The notes under the pieces: model-generated
What the model was told of the DNA's origin: nothing
The model's input: the letters and a program-made list of their open reading frames with translations, nothing else
The model's database searches: none
Made by a program: the position numbers and the translations under genes
Part shown: piece by piece, positions 1-11,190 of the stretch
Layout: each line of letters opens with the position of its first letter
Numbering within the stretch: the stretch's first letter is position 1
NCBI GenBank assembly: GCA_003313425.1
Contig: NHZP01000005.1
Coordinates: 1,674,001 to 1,738,000, forward strand
From: Pseudopyrenochaeta lycopersici
Lineage: Eukaryota > Ascomycota > Dothideomycetes > Pleosporales > Pseudopyrenochaetaceae
Reading direction: 5' to 3'
Length of the DNA stretch: 64,000 bases

Positions 1-571
1 TACGTCTCTCAGACGCAGTTACCACCTTGACGGACCCTCCTACGCCCATGGTAAAGCCAGTCTCGTCAAAGTTATAGGTATCTTCATCTAGGACGCCGTA
101 CTTGGCTTTGATGTTGCGTACAAGGTCAAACCAGGGGCTAATAACAGCTGGATCGCTGCATAGGACTCTCTGGTAGTCGCGTGGCCTACTTAGTTGGGAT
201 TTAATCTCAGGCTTACGAGAGACGAAGTTTCTGGCCCATTTTTCTCCCACCTGGCCACTACCACGAGCAGCTAGCAACTGATTCGCTATCTCACGGAGAT
301 AAGACAGTGTAGGGGCAAATCCTCGCGCGTCTAGCTTCCTTATATATTGGATAATCGCGTCTTCCTCGTGCCTGTTAAGCTTTGACGAGTTAGGTTGGCT
401 GTCGCGTCGTGAAAGCTTTCCAGCGCGTCGGTCGCGGAGAGTCCTTCTAGGAACGTTGTAGACTGCTGCAGCTCGTCGATCACTTAATGTCGCGTCTTTT
501 TTCATTGCTTGGATAGCTAAGATAATTCTATCCTCACAAGGGAGTAATTCAATATTAAGTTGTTGAGACAT
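1..571 (-). CDS. pogo-family transposase, N-terminal 190 residues, open to the window edge
   Basis: The start codon at 571-569 opens MSQQLNIELLPCEDRI and the frame stays open to base 1. It reads through an N-terminal helix-turn-helix region (SDRRAAAVYNVPRRTLRDRR, residues about 31-50), a CENP-B/Tc5-like DNA-binding segment, and the first catalytic block NFDETGFTMGVGG near residue 170. The transposase would cut and paste the element at TA sites. The copy at 31928 has stops at sites where this copy reads CAG, for example at the Gln following EIAN and in the RDYQRV segment, so this copy looks unmutated as far as it can be seen. Whether the remaining two thirds is intact cannot be judged here. 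Confidence 0.9.
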   Translation of the reverse strand, partial: MSQQLNIELLPCEDRIILAIQAMKKDATLSDRRAAAVYNVPRRTLRDRRAGKLSRRDSQPNSSKLNRHEEDAIIQYIRKLDARGFAPTLSYLREIANQLLAARGSGQVGEKWARNFVSRKPEIKSQLSRPRDYQRVLCSDPAVISPWFDLVRNIKAKYGVLDEDTYNFDETGFTMGVGGSVKVVTASERR

Positions 572-652
572 TGCAGTTGAAGGTAGAAGGAGGTGTGGTC
601 TTGGCAAGAGTGGGCGTTTCGCTTACCTGGGCGTTTCGCTTGCCGCTCACGT
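1..652 (-). mobile_element. pogo/Fot1-type DNA transposon, 5' part, cut by window edge
   Basis: The element's 5' terminal repeat lies at about 605-652 and reads outward as ACGTGAGCGGCAAGCGAAAC; it is followed at 653-654 by TA, the half of the target duplication that is visible. The sequence is nearly identical to the complete copy at 31928-33773, which has the same TIR at both ends and TA on each side. Within the TIR the motif GGGCGTTTCGCTT occurs twice about 18 bp apart. The other end of the element is outside the window. Confidence 0.93.
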
Positions 653-1816
653 TACTATAAAGTATAATATTAAGTTAAACATAATAAGCTATAAGAGTTT
701 ATTACTATAATCTATATATATAAGGAGTCTTATAAGACTATACTATTCTTAACGAGTCTTATATAGAGACTGTATGTTAGCGTGTGAGATTCCTGAGACC
801 GTGAGACTCGTAACGAGTCACGTGTTTCTTAGGTGCAGCCTTGTGCCTTAGCGCACGTACCAGGCCGCGGGGCTTCTTAAGGCGGTTGTCCCTCGGTACA
901 TTCTTGGATCGTAACACTACGCCTCCAGCGCATAAAATAAAGAAACAAAAACCTTGCCACCTGCCAACCTGCACTCCGCATTTTTCGCAATTAATAAAAC
1001 CTCCGCCCGACTTTGCCTCTCCCAAACAGTCGTCCAGAGAGAGAAAGGCGACATGCAGTAGGGTGCAAGCGAATTAAATCTAATCGCCCGCATTCCGGAT
1101 CGGGGAATCTGGCGGGCAGCGGGCTTCTAGAAGGGCAAGGGAAGGATTTGAGAGCGACGGTTTGGGAATGGCGGGATGGCATCGCGGGATGGGTTCTAAT
1201 ATACAAGTGTATGCGTCAAAGTATAAGTCCGCTTTTGCGGTGGAAACGAGCTATGCCATCTATCTATCTGCGTCGTCCCTGTCGCAACCAGGGCGCCCCG
1301 AGCGTGCCGGTAGCCGTTTTGAGGCGCTAGGATGCTCGCGATGAATGATTGCCATTAAAGGGGAGGGTGCTCATGTTCCTAGGAACGATGTAGCGCAGGA
1401 CCTGATTTTCACTATAGCGACTCGTTCCGATAGCCGTGGGCAATGGCCCGGTGCAATTTCCAACGGTGATGCGAGCCGAGATGGGATGTGTGGTGCAGCG
1501 AGGGTGTGAGGAGCACCCCGCACGACTTGTTATATGCGGAGGCGAGGCTTGCGGAATGGTTAGCGGAAAATAAGGGTAACGGCCTGGTGAGCGTGCATAG
1601 TCGTATGAAAGGGACGGGGTGATGGGATCGGAGCTTGTTTAATTATTTAGGAACCCTGGTAAAAGACAACGATTGTTTATATCTAGCGAATTGTCGTTGC
1701 GAGTACAAAAGGGTTGAGGGAGTCGCGCTCTTTTTTATTGTTTCGGCTGTCTTGTGAGACAGGTGTTTTAACTATCTCGATTGCCAACGGTTTTTTGTCT
1801 TGTCTGAGTGGAAATC
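653..1816. other. Intergenic; AT-rich patch then normal-composition DNA upstream of the GH43 remnant
   Basis: 655-780 is AT-rich with no coding signal. 780-1640 has ordinary base composition; overlapping short open frames on both strands lack recognisable motifs, and I call none. The stretch just before 1817 is pyrimidine-rich, as is common in fungal promoters and leaders, and probably belonged to the interrupted gene that follows. Confidence 0.5.
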
Positions 1817-2046
1817 ATGAAGCTTCCTCAGATCCTCCTTGCGCTTAGCAGCGCCCTTGCTACAGCCAATGCCGCCACGCCCTGGATTGTACCTGGCGCG
1901 GAATGGAAGACGACGTCGGGTGCTAAGATCGATGCTCATGGTGGCATGGTTTATCAGGAGGGCGATACCTTCTACTGGATTGGCCAAGCTGTCAGCGATG
2001 GTATGTTGTCGTCTGTAAACTAGAAAGAATTGCTGACAAAACCTAG
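1817..2046 (+). pseudogene. GH43-like secreted glycosidase, first exon only (interrupted)
   Basis: From ATG 1817 the frame encodes a clear signal peptide (MKLPQILLALSSALATANA) followed by a mature start whose motif W(K)TTSGAKIDAHGGMV and DTFYWIGQ matches the N-terminal blade of glycoside hydrolase family 43 proteins of the exo-beta-1,3-galactanase type (subfamily 24). In that group the conserved pattern is W-x-D/T-x-x-G-x-x-I-x-A-H-G-G and YYW-x-G. The enzyme would trim galactan side chains outside the cell. A canonical intron appears at 2001-2046: donor GTATGT, branch GCTGAC, acceptor CTAG. The next exon is missing because gypsy sequence begins at the acceptor. The start at 1808 (MEI) is also possible but adds residues before the signal peptide. 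Family call is moderately sure; subfamily less so. Confidence 0.68.
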
Positions 2047-2049
2047 GCG

Positions 2050-2760
2050 TGTGTTGCGATCTTAGTAAAGTCCTTAATAAATTGTCAATTAAAGTTAACA
2101 AATCCTAAGAATAACTAGATGTCTTTAACTGTTTGTAGCGTTTTCTATTCTTAGATTGTCCTAATTTTTAATTCGCTAATCTGCACTCCTTATCTTCTAA
2201 CTATATGTCCTAGGAATTCTACTTCTTCTTTATAAAATTCGCATTTTTCTAGTTTTAACTTAAGGTAGTAGTTCCTTAATTATCGTAGTACTTCCTTAAC
2301 ATGTTCCTTATGTTTATTTATATTTCTAGAGTAAACTAGAATGTCGTCTAGGTAGGCTATAGCATATATATTAAGACATTCTACTAAGATGTTATTAATT
2401 AAATCTTAACACGTTACTAGTACGTTTATTGGGCTAAAGGGCATTACTATGTACTTATAATATCTGTATTATGTTCTAAAGGCAGTTTTCTACTCTTCTC
2501 TTTCTTTTATTCTAATAAGGTTATACGCTCCTCTTAGGTCTAGTACAGTAAAGTATTAAGCTCCTATTAATCTATCGCGTAGTTCTTATATATTAGGTAG
2601 CGGGTAGCAGTTCTTTTTAGTAATGTTGTTTAACTTCCTATAGTTAATACATAACCTTAACGCTCTATCCTTCTTTAGCGCGAACAGAACAGGATATCCT
2701 ACTAAGGACTTAGATTTCCTAATAAAACCTTTTACTAAATTTTTATTAATATATTTCTTT
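2050..2760 (-). pseudogene. gypsy reverse transcriptase remnant
   Basis: The minus-strand frame reads [52 protein letters not shown], the catalytic AYLDDILVYS at about 2330-2360, LKLEKCEFYKEEVEFLGH and FVNFN-x-QFIKDFTKIAT, the last block ending at about 2050. These are RT blocks in the usual gypsy order. The YLDD aspartates are retained although several Gln/Trp codons have become stops. The truncation after the FIKDF block coincides with the GH43 intron acceptor. Confidence 0.9.
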
Positions 2761-4679
2761 AGGACGCCTAGCTCGTAGTTGCTTAGGCAGTATATTAGTA
2801 TAAACCTAAGCTGCTTACCTTCTATAAGTTCTATCTTATAGTCCTACTCTTAGTGTTTTAGTAGTACTTCTCTTCCTACCTTTTTAGTAAATATATCTCT
2901 AAATTCCTTATATTCTTCTAGGATCCTAAGAGTAGTAACTAACTCCTTATTCTTCTTAGCGTTCTTTGCTAGCTGCTAACGAAGTAGCTATTTCTTAGCT
3001 TTTTACAAAGGTTTAATATTTATTATCGTCTTCTTATCTACTAAGGCATGCAACTATTACGTAGGCATTCTTACGTTATTCTTTATACGCACAGAGACTC
3101 TTTATTTCGTCTAGTTAATTACTAGGTTACAGTGCCTTAACTAAAGTAGCCCTAGTATAATATCGTAGGCAGCTGTCCTAAAGACGTCTAGTCTAACCTA
3201 GTATATTTCAGAGGCTAGGCTAAGGCTAGTAGTAACCTTATAGGTTATTATCCCTCCTAATTTTCTGTTCGCTACTATTATCTAGTAGGGTGTTTTCTTT
3301 AAGACAGGTTATAGCCCTGCTTTTAACATAGCTGTCCTAGAGATATAGTTTACTTATAATCTAGAATCTATTAGTGCCTTTAGCTCCTTTCCTTAGAGTT
3401 CTATTCTAAGTTAGAAGAGACTCTTTTCCTTTTGTTAGATAGCCTAACATTATTTATTAGTACTGTCTAGTTATAGACAAATCCCTTATCTAGTTCTAGC
3501 CTTCTTACTATAGGAAGGTTTAACTTCTAGTTTCTGTCTAAAAAAGAATTTTCCTTAAAACTATTTGCTTCCTTTTCTAGCTTGTAGCGCTTACATCCTA
3601 GATTTATGCAGGTTTACTATAATTTATTAGTGTATTGCTTATTTATAATAATATTTTAGTTTATAGTGTACTTATTATTATATCTTAGGAAATAATTTGT
3701 TGTTCGTTTATCCTATAAGTAGTTAATACAATTATCCTGTTAACAGTTATACTATTACTATTTACACGCCCCTTTTAGTATTAAGAAGTATCCTTCTTAT
3801 AGCTTAGTAGTGTAATAGTAATTACAGTAATTATATGTGCAGCAGAGGTATAATAGTAGCCCGTATTTTAAGTTTCTCTAGTCGTAGTTATATTAGAAGA
3901 GTTTCCGTCCCTTCTCTACTTAGGCTAAAGCTTTTCGTTTAATTTATTACTTAGCTTATTCTGTAGAGAATCTAAAACACTTAATATTCTCTATTACGCA
4001 TTCCTAACACACATTATTCTAATTTAAGGGTTTACATTTTATCTTCTAGTCTTAGTATCGCACGCATACGTATTTTCTGCTGTGTATTTTCTATAGTGTT
4101 AGTATACCCTATATTCTCTGTATTTTATTATCTAGTACCTATACTTCCTTAATACTTTCTATAGGTAGTAGTTAGTCCTAGTTAACTAGGGTCTCTAGAT
4201 ATAGTTCTACTAGAGCCTTATTATTCTAGTTAATCTCCTAAGTGTTTAAGGGAACCTGTCCGTAGGTTCTTATAATCTAGTTATTATCCTACTGTAGTAG
4301 TAATAAGGGTCTAGTGCTATAGTTAGGTGTAGTAACTACCTCCTAGTCTCTAAATTAGGTGTTATTAAAGTTTTTAATTATATTAACTTTAAGTTAGGTA
4401 ACTTTATTCTTATGCCTATAATTTTTTGCGAAGTGTCCTTTCTTCTTATAATTATAGTAATTACCTTTTATCTTCTCTACATCTATCTTCTAGTTTCTTA
4501 CCTTCCTATTCCTTTACTTCTTATTAACGTTATCTAGATATATTAGTTCTAGTTTATTAGAAGTGTAGTAGCTAGTAGTATAAGTATTCCTTAGGTAGCG
4601 AACATAGCTTTTCTATTTACCTGTGTAGTTTATTCTTCCTTTTCTATAGCTTTATAGTTCCTAGTTTAGTTTATATAGG

Positions 4680-5664
4680 TTATTATTAATCTTTATATAG
4701 TTATTAATTAGGTTGTTTAGGTCTTTAATAACAAATCCTGTTCTTATAAGTTCCTCCTTAACCTGTAGTTTTAGGCCCTACTAGAATATTCTTTTAAGAG
4801 CTTCGTTGTCCTATCTAATAATTATAGAGTATTATTTAAACCTATTAGCGTAGTTAGCAACAGAGGTGTATTATTTTAGTTCCTATATATATTATTCTGC
4901 TGTAACTTTCTTAGTCTGTATCCTAAAGATCTGCTAAATATATTTTTTAAACTTATCTTAATCTTTAAATATTTCTGTGTTCTCTGCATCTACAATTCCT
5001 TAGTCTATATATTATTCTAGTTATAGTATAACCTAGTCTAGCGCCTTACCCGTAAGGTAAGTAATCGCGATAAGTGCCTTATTACTTTTATTAATATCCT
5101 TATAGAGGTAAAAGTAGAGGTTGAGTTAGAGCAACTATCCTTTAAGGTGTTATTAGTTACTACTAAATATAGTAGGTTTGCTAATTAGGCGTCCTTTAGT
5201 AGACACGGTTAAAGAATTAGGGGTGGCTACGTATTTACTAGGGCTGCTTATCTTAAGAGTAATTAAAATATTAAAGATCTAATTAAGTAGTTATAATATA
5301 AAGTAACTAGTATTAACTAGTAGATATCTTTAGAGTATTCTTTAGATATACAGGCTAGGTTAAAAGTAGAAGTATTAGATAGTAGTATACTTATAGATTA
5401 TCTTAAGTTAATCACAATATGCTGTAGAGCCACATTATGCGAGTCTATATACATGATTGTCTTATAGGATTCCTATAAGGCCTCCTTTGGGATTTCTAGG
5501 TTTGTCTCTGTCCTATAGGACATAGTCCGTCTTGGCGTAGGTTTCCTGGGATCACGTAATCCTAGCGTTATTGGTTGGTTCAGAGGCTTAGTCTCCTCGC
5601 TGGCCGTCTGTGCCTCTTCCCTCATCCTCATAACCGCCGCCTTCCCACTTCCTGTTCGTAACAT
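4680..5664 (-). pseudogene. gypsy Gag (capsid) remnant
   Basis: ATG 5664 begins a basic N-terminus (MLRTGSGKAAVMRM) that is open for 63 codons and hardly mutated, then passes into RIP-mutated sequence. Around 5150-4680, reading mutated Gln stops through, the frame shows capsid-type sequence: ALIAITYLTGKALDQ, then YIQELKQYTSVANYANRF, typical of gypsy Gag (retrotrans_gag). Gag would package the element RNA. The contrast between the clean 5445-5664 stretch and the mutated rest is odd and may mark a recombination junction. Confidence 0.72.
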
Positions 5665-5665
5665 T

Positions 5666-6140
5666 AACTAGGTGCTACGACTACAAGCTTATAGCAAAAA
5701 AATTTAGAATAATACTACTAGCCTAGGCTATGTATACTAGTCTAATAACTATAAAAAACTAGCCTATAGGCAGCTTGAAATAACTATAGTTAATTTTAAG
5801 AAATTTGTACGCATATAAGTAGAGCTAGCGCAGTTAGAATTAGAACAGCTTTTCCTTTTGCACGAGGAAGAAAGGCGAGAAGATGTTATACTAACATTTA
5901 AGCTGCGCGATCTAAAGGACAATCTAGCTAAAAATATAAAAGGATAGAGCTTTCTTAAAGACCTATATAACAAGTATATTATACTAAGTAAAAAGTAATA
6001 GATACTTAACTACGTTTTAGAGGCTAACTAGCTGCAAGATAAGTTTATAGAGGTACGTAAGAAGGATTCTAGAGTTATCTAGAAGCTTACAGCAGTAAAG
6101 AGATATATTATAAAGATAAATAGTTTCCTTAAATAACTTC
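5666..6140 (+). pseudogene. OrsD/telomere-linked-helicase-type protein, internal fragment (copy A)
   Basis: This is the same reading frame as copy B at 35527-36000, mutated independently. Reading stops as Gln/Trp gives VELAQLELEQLFLLHEEERR, LRDLKDNLAKNIKG-x-SFL and VKRYIIKINSFLK, segments characteristic of the long fungal proteins that start with C2H2/OrsD-type zinc fingers and in many fungi continue into a RecQ-like helicase. In copy A the first 1.4 kb of the gene is missing: homology starts exactly beside the gypsy gag start codon at 5664. Function of the segment is unknown. Confidence 0.6.
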
Positions 6141-8164
6141 TTCTTATTATTTACTTTGTAGGCTAGGTAGCTAGGATTAAGAGGGTCGCGTTCTTACTAG
6201 GGTGTAATAGCTAGTGCGCGCTTGCTAACTAAGGATCGTCGCAGCTAAGACAAATATATGAGTTACGCTGCGATAGATAAAATAGCGCTGCGAATGCATT
6301 TTAGACGAGGAAAAATATATAAAATAAGAGGAAGTAGATTATTTGTGCAAGTAATACTTTAATTTATTAGATAATTACTATATAGCTGTGCTATAAAGGG
6401 CGTTTAGTAGCCTAATCCCTAAAATAACCCCCCTACAGAATTAGTAACCCCCTCTGCAGAACTAGAACTAGTGCCCCTTATAAAGTGCTTCTAAGGTTTA
6501 ATACTTAAATTTTGTTTACACCTAGTCGCATTATTATAATAGTGCTAAAACATAGTCTTATATAAACTATTAAATAGTAACCTAAAGCCTAATCTACTAA
6601 CGTATAGTAATAGCGAGAAAGAATCCTTCTAAGCTAAAATATCCTCTTAAAAAGTATATCCTACTCTTACGCGCGAAGAGGTAAAAGAGTAAGAACAGCT
6701 AAAGTAGAGAGAAAAGAGAGCTTACTAAAGAGCTAAGAGAGCACAAGACGCTGTAAGAAATATAGTATTATTAGAACCGTAAATCTAATTAGTCTCTTTT
6801 AACGTAGGCTAGTTATAGTATAAGAACTCCCTTTTATTAGAAATTAATACTAATAAAACAGAAGTATAGGCTTAATTAGCAGACGTATTAAGCTAGAGCT
6901 ATTTAGAGAGCCTTTAAGCCCTAGAGGTTAGTAATATAAGCTAAGAGAGGCGGGACTAATAGGACGCAATATTATGTTAGATCCTAGCCTTTTGAAGGGA
7001 GGGGTACAGAGATAATGCAGGCAATACAGCAATAGACTAATTCTGTTACTTTCTTAGAAGGGAACTACAGCTATTATTAAATAAAGGCGCTAAACTCGCT
7101 AGCTATCTAGTAATTACGCGATCGCAGACCTACTTACAGCTATTAGCTTATTCGCCCGTGCTTTCGTAACGCTTACTCTTACTACCCCCTACTCTAAATT
7201 ATCTAGACAGGTCCGCTCTATTTATTTTACCTAAACTTCCTCTAGTAAGCTTAACTAGGTTAGAATACTCTAGAGAATATAACTATTATTCTAATTAATG
7301 CCTTAACAGCGTAAGGATACATAACATTATAAATAAGGAGGGAGACTATATAAGCTCGCTAAACTTAGTAAATAACCTCTAGCTAGAGAATACGCTATTT
7401 AAGCTAGAGCATAACTATCGCTTCCGTGTACCCTCTCTAATAGCGTAAAAACACGTAGTCCTGTAGCTGTTATACTCCTATCGCTTCATCTAGCCTGCTG
7501 CGTTTAAGGCTCTTAGATAATATTCCTACTATATATACTTATTAAATTTACCTATAAAGTAATGCGGCTTTTAAAGTGTCTCTTTAGCAGAAAATAAAAC
7601 TAAGATCTACAATAGCTAGATTAGGCACAGACTAGCATTACACCCTAGTTAGCAATTATATCTAATTATAATTTCTTATACTTATCTAAAATTTTTAGCC
7701 TAAATCTTACTAGTTATTTTATATAGTCCTATTTAATTTATTACGCTACTTAAACTAATAGGTGCTACCGCGCCTATTAGGCTACTAGATCTAGTAATTT
7801 ATTTTAGTAAGGGTTTTAAGAACTCTAAAGACTAGACCCTACTAGAACAGGACGCTAAATAACAGTGCGGGACAGAGTATAGTTTAGCCTATTAAAGACA
7901 AATTGTTAGTATAAGTAAGTGTAGCCTTAGTATTAGGTCTTATGTATAAATGTATTATTATGTGTAGGTACAAGTAAGTAATCTAAGTATAAGAGGCTGC
8001 GTAAAGGTTGCTAATGCCTAGTAACAGGATTATATTTAATAAAGAAGAAAGCTATCTTAGGAGTAAGGCAGTATTTATATCAGCCTAACTCCTCTTAACT
8101 CTGTAATTGAGAAACTTCTAGAAGTTTCTAGGACTCTAAAGGTTCTACTAAGGAGTATTATAAC
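6141..8164 (+). pseudogene. RIP-degraded reading frame of unknown function between the OrsD-type remnant and hAT (copy A)
   Basis: At about 6660-7230 one plus-strand frame, apart from TAG/TAA/TGA at RIP-type sites, is continuous: it reads TREEVKE, REKRAY, RAKRAQDAVRNIVLLEP, then NTNKTEV, LRRELQLLLNKGAKLASYLV and LLLLPPTLNYLDRSALFILP. It is basic and coiled-coil-like at first, then leucine-rich. Copy B at 36001-38025 has the same frame with different stops. I do not recognise the family. Whether it is the continuation of the OrsD-type gene (helicase half not recognised) or a separate gene cannot be decided from sequence this mutated. Confidence 0.4.
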
Positions 8165-11100
8165 TAGTAAAGGAAATAGATTAGCGCGAATATAGAGTAG
8201 CTAGAGTAACGCGGATTTAGCTAGAGTAGCGTAGGCTTTATTTTCTTAGCAGCTAGAGCAGCGCAAAAGTCTGTAGAGCGCTTAGCGCTCTAATATAACT
8301 TCCTTATTTAGGAAGATAATAATTCTATAGACTATATCCTATAGTGTTAAAGTTTTATATTTATACTAATAATACTTAAGGGTATTTAATTAGGCTAATA
8401 GATATTACTTACCCCTGTCCTACCCTAATTTCGTAGCTAATTAGTAGTCTGTTATTATCGCCGCGGCTATATTACGTTACGTACTTTTATTTTTAGTCTT
8501 CCTTCTCTTCTTCCTTTTTTATTATCTGCTAAAATATTAACCTAAAGCACTATTAACTAGAGCAGTAATAGCGCTACAAATCCTCGCCTTAGGCCTACTA
8601 AATTTAGCTAGTATATTAGTGTTCTAAAGCCTCCTTTCTCGCCTAATTAACTAGACGATATTAGGGTAAATAGCTATAGGTATATTTAGTGTTATACTCT
8701 CGCGAAGAAGGTAAAGAAGAAGCAGATATTAGTTACTTAGTATTACGGAGAAGATATTAAGCTAGTTAGCGAGCTAAAGCTAGTTACATACTAGTACTAC
8801 TATCTCTGCGAAAAGGAGAATTAGAAGCAGGAACTACCTTAGGTTAGTAACAGTACTAATACTACGCTTAGCTACCTAGAAACTAAGTATAAGATTTATC
8901 GCGAAACTAGCAAAAAGATAGAGCTATTACTAAAGGAACCCTAGCAGCTGACAATAGAGTAGTATTAAGAGCTTATAACTATTTATATATTTAACTAGTT
9001 TAAGCTTCTACTTATCTAATAGCTTATATATTATTATATAGCCTTCTTCTAGTTTAAGAATAGGTACTTCTGTAAGCTTTTAACTTTCTTATATCCTAGC
9101 CTTAATAGTCTTATTCTAAAAGCCAGGCGTACGATAAAAGGGTAGGTAATAGATAAGTTTTAGTTCTAGAAAGAAGATCTTAAACTTAAGATATTAGTAG
9201 CTATAATAAATATATATATATCCTTTAACTTATAGACGTCGCTAAATTAGAAAGCAGTTCTCGCGATTATCGCCTATTTTATTAATTAGATAGGTAAGAG
9301 AAGAATAGCTCTTCTCGCGCTTTAAGAAGTTAAAGGAACATATTCTAAAGCTAATATTATAAAGGTAATATTAGCTGTATTTAAGGACTATAGTATTTAG
9401 TAAAAGATTAAGTTCTTTATAGCTAATAATATAGATATAAATAACACTTGCCTTAATATTGTCCTTTAAAAACTAAACCCTTAGATAATAAGAAAGTAGT
9501 AGCTACGTTAGCGCCTTTGCTGCTTTAGCTATATCGTTAATCTATATACCTAGGCGTTCTTAATTAGTAAGGATACAGAGAAGATTTACTTAAAGATTAA
9601 CTATTACACCTAAGAAGGTAACTAGAAAGCACTTAGTAACCTCTAGAGGAAACGAGGAGCGATTAGAAGGCTGTATAACGTTATTAGGTATATTAGGATA
9701 ATACCTTAACGCTGCGCTAAGTTTAAAAGGATTATAATAGGCGGTAATCTAGCTGAATTTAACTATCTAGAGGTAAGTTTAACGTACGCTAAGGGACGTC
9801 TAGATAGTGTTCTTGCTTTACTAACTCTTTTACAGCTTATTTAAGATAATACAACGCGCTAGAATAGCTTTTTTATTACTATTAGACGGGCTCTTAATAT
9901 ACGTAAGCAAATTAACTAATTCTGTAACTCTTACGTGCCTATAAAGGGCACAAAAGGCGTTAATAAAGACTGCCTTTATAATTACTACTAGAAACAACTC
10001 TAGCACCTTTATAACTAGCTTAAAACCTTCTATAAAGCAACAGTTAAGATTAAAGGCAGAAACTTATATGTATATAAGCATTTTCTATTATTAGATTAGA
10101 TTCTTTAAGAGATAGAGCGAGTAAGGTAGAAATACAAGGAGCTTTTAGAAGAACAGTTAAATCGCCTCTACAAAACTAACTATAAATAGCTTACTGGCTG
10201 CGTAGAGGTAGTATAGAATAAGTGCGAGAAGTACTATAACAAGATAGGCAATTCAGTTACTTATTTCTCTTTAGTTATTCTTAATCTAACGTATAAAATA
10301 GCTTAGTTTAACGACGCCTAGCTTTACTATCTAGAAAAGATATATTAGCTTAAGCCTACTTAATAATAAATTAAGAATCTTTAGCTTAAGGAATATAAAG
10401 GATAATATTTAAAGACTGCAACTAACAAGAGCGATAATAATAGCTCTTCTCCCTAAGTAGTAGTCTTAGTAATAAAAGTAGTAAACGCCTTTACTTCCCT
10501 TAAAGTATATAAGCGGCTTAAGCTAGCGCATACTATAGACAGTTTGCCCTAGGAAGTTAATAATTTTAGTTAGTATCTTAAGACTAATTATTTTAAATTT
10601 AATAGTCCTAACTATAAGTGTTTTAACTGTATATCCTACTAGATAGACTGCTGTTAGTTAACACTAGATCTTGCTCGCTTTACTCTTAATATGCTTGCGA
10701 TACCTCCTATGTCTAATAAGACTGAACGAGTCTTCTTAGCCGCGAATATACTACTTAACGATTGCTGCTGTCGCCTTAAGATAGACATTATTAAAGTAAA
10801 TAAATACCTTTATTACTAGTTTAGTCTACTACTAAAAGGTATATTTAAATAAGCTAATATTAGCTATAAGTAAGGAGAAGAAGGGTATAGTAGATAGAAG
10901 CTTAATTCTATGCAGTATAAAGATTAGGAATAGGAGTTAGAGGACGGCGACGATAATATTTAAGACGATGAACTTAAAGGTATTAATATAGGTTTTTTAC
11001 TAGGCTCAAGCCTTAATATTAGCGAAGATAAGGATAATTAGTATATACAAATTTATATTACTAATTACATAGCGCTGTTATAGCGCTTTAAAAAATAGTC

Positions 11101-11190
11101 TAGCGCGCTTAAGTTAGAAATAAGAGCAAATTCTAGCTAGAGTAGCGTAAGGCTCTCGCGCTGCTTTACGCTAATCTATTTCCTTTACTG
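8165..11190 (+). mobile_element. hAT transposon, RIP-degraded (copy A)
   Basis: Terminal inverted repeats TAGTAAAGGAAATAGATTAG at 8165 and its complement ending CTTTACTG at 11190; the unmutated form, seen at the right end of copy B, starts CAGTGAAGGAAATGGATCAG, a typical hAT CAG start. The flanking octamers (ATTATAAC left, CCTCTATA right) do not match, so no 8-bp target duplication is visible. Length 3026 bp, equal to copy B once a 125-bp insertion plus its duplication is removed from B. Confidence 0.85.
8600..11085 (+). pseudogene. hAT transposase pseudogene (copy A)
   Basis: With RIP stops read as Gln/Trp the frame gives an N-terminal BED-type finger (YYGEDIKLVSELK then YYYLCEKEN and SYLETKYKIYRE), the RNase H-like core (KAVLAIIAYFI, LLAL-x-EVKGTYS, FFIANNIDINNTCLNIVL, ending in NALNIRKQINQF-like sequence) and, at about 10670-10840, the C-terminal dimerisation block NMLAIPPMSNKTERVF followed by RLKIDIIKVNKYL. 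The dimerisation motif corresponds to the P-x-S/T-x-x-x-E-R-x-F-S signature of hAT. Dozens of nonsense changes make it non-functional. Confidence 0.88.

Larger units (their letters stand above)
2046..5664 (-). mobile_element. Ty3/gypsy retrotransposon, RIP-degraded, both ends missing
   Basis: On the minus strand the order is gag (from 5664), a heavily mutated middle where protease is expected, then reverse transcriptase running down to about 2046. Stop codons are almost all TAG/TAA at former Gln/Trp codons and the sequence is rich in TA with few CA/TG, the RIP signature. No LTR is seen at either side: the 5' side stops at the gag start beside unrelated sequence at 5666 and the 3' side stops inside the RT connection region, so RNase H and integrase are absent. 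Confidence 0.88.

Noticed and set aside
777..1344. Five overlapping open frames on both strands
   Set aside because: They overlap each other in opposite directions, have no motif, signal peptide or intron structure, and none is preferred over the others.
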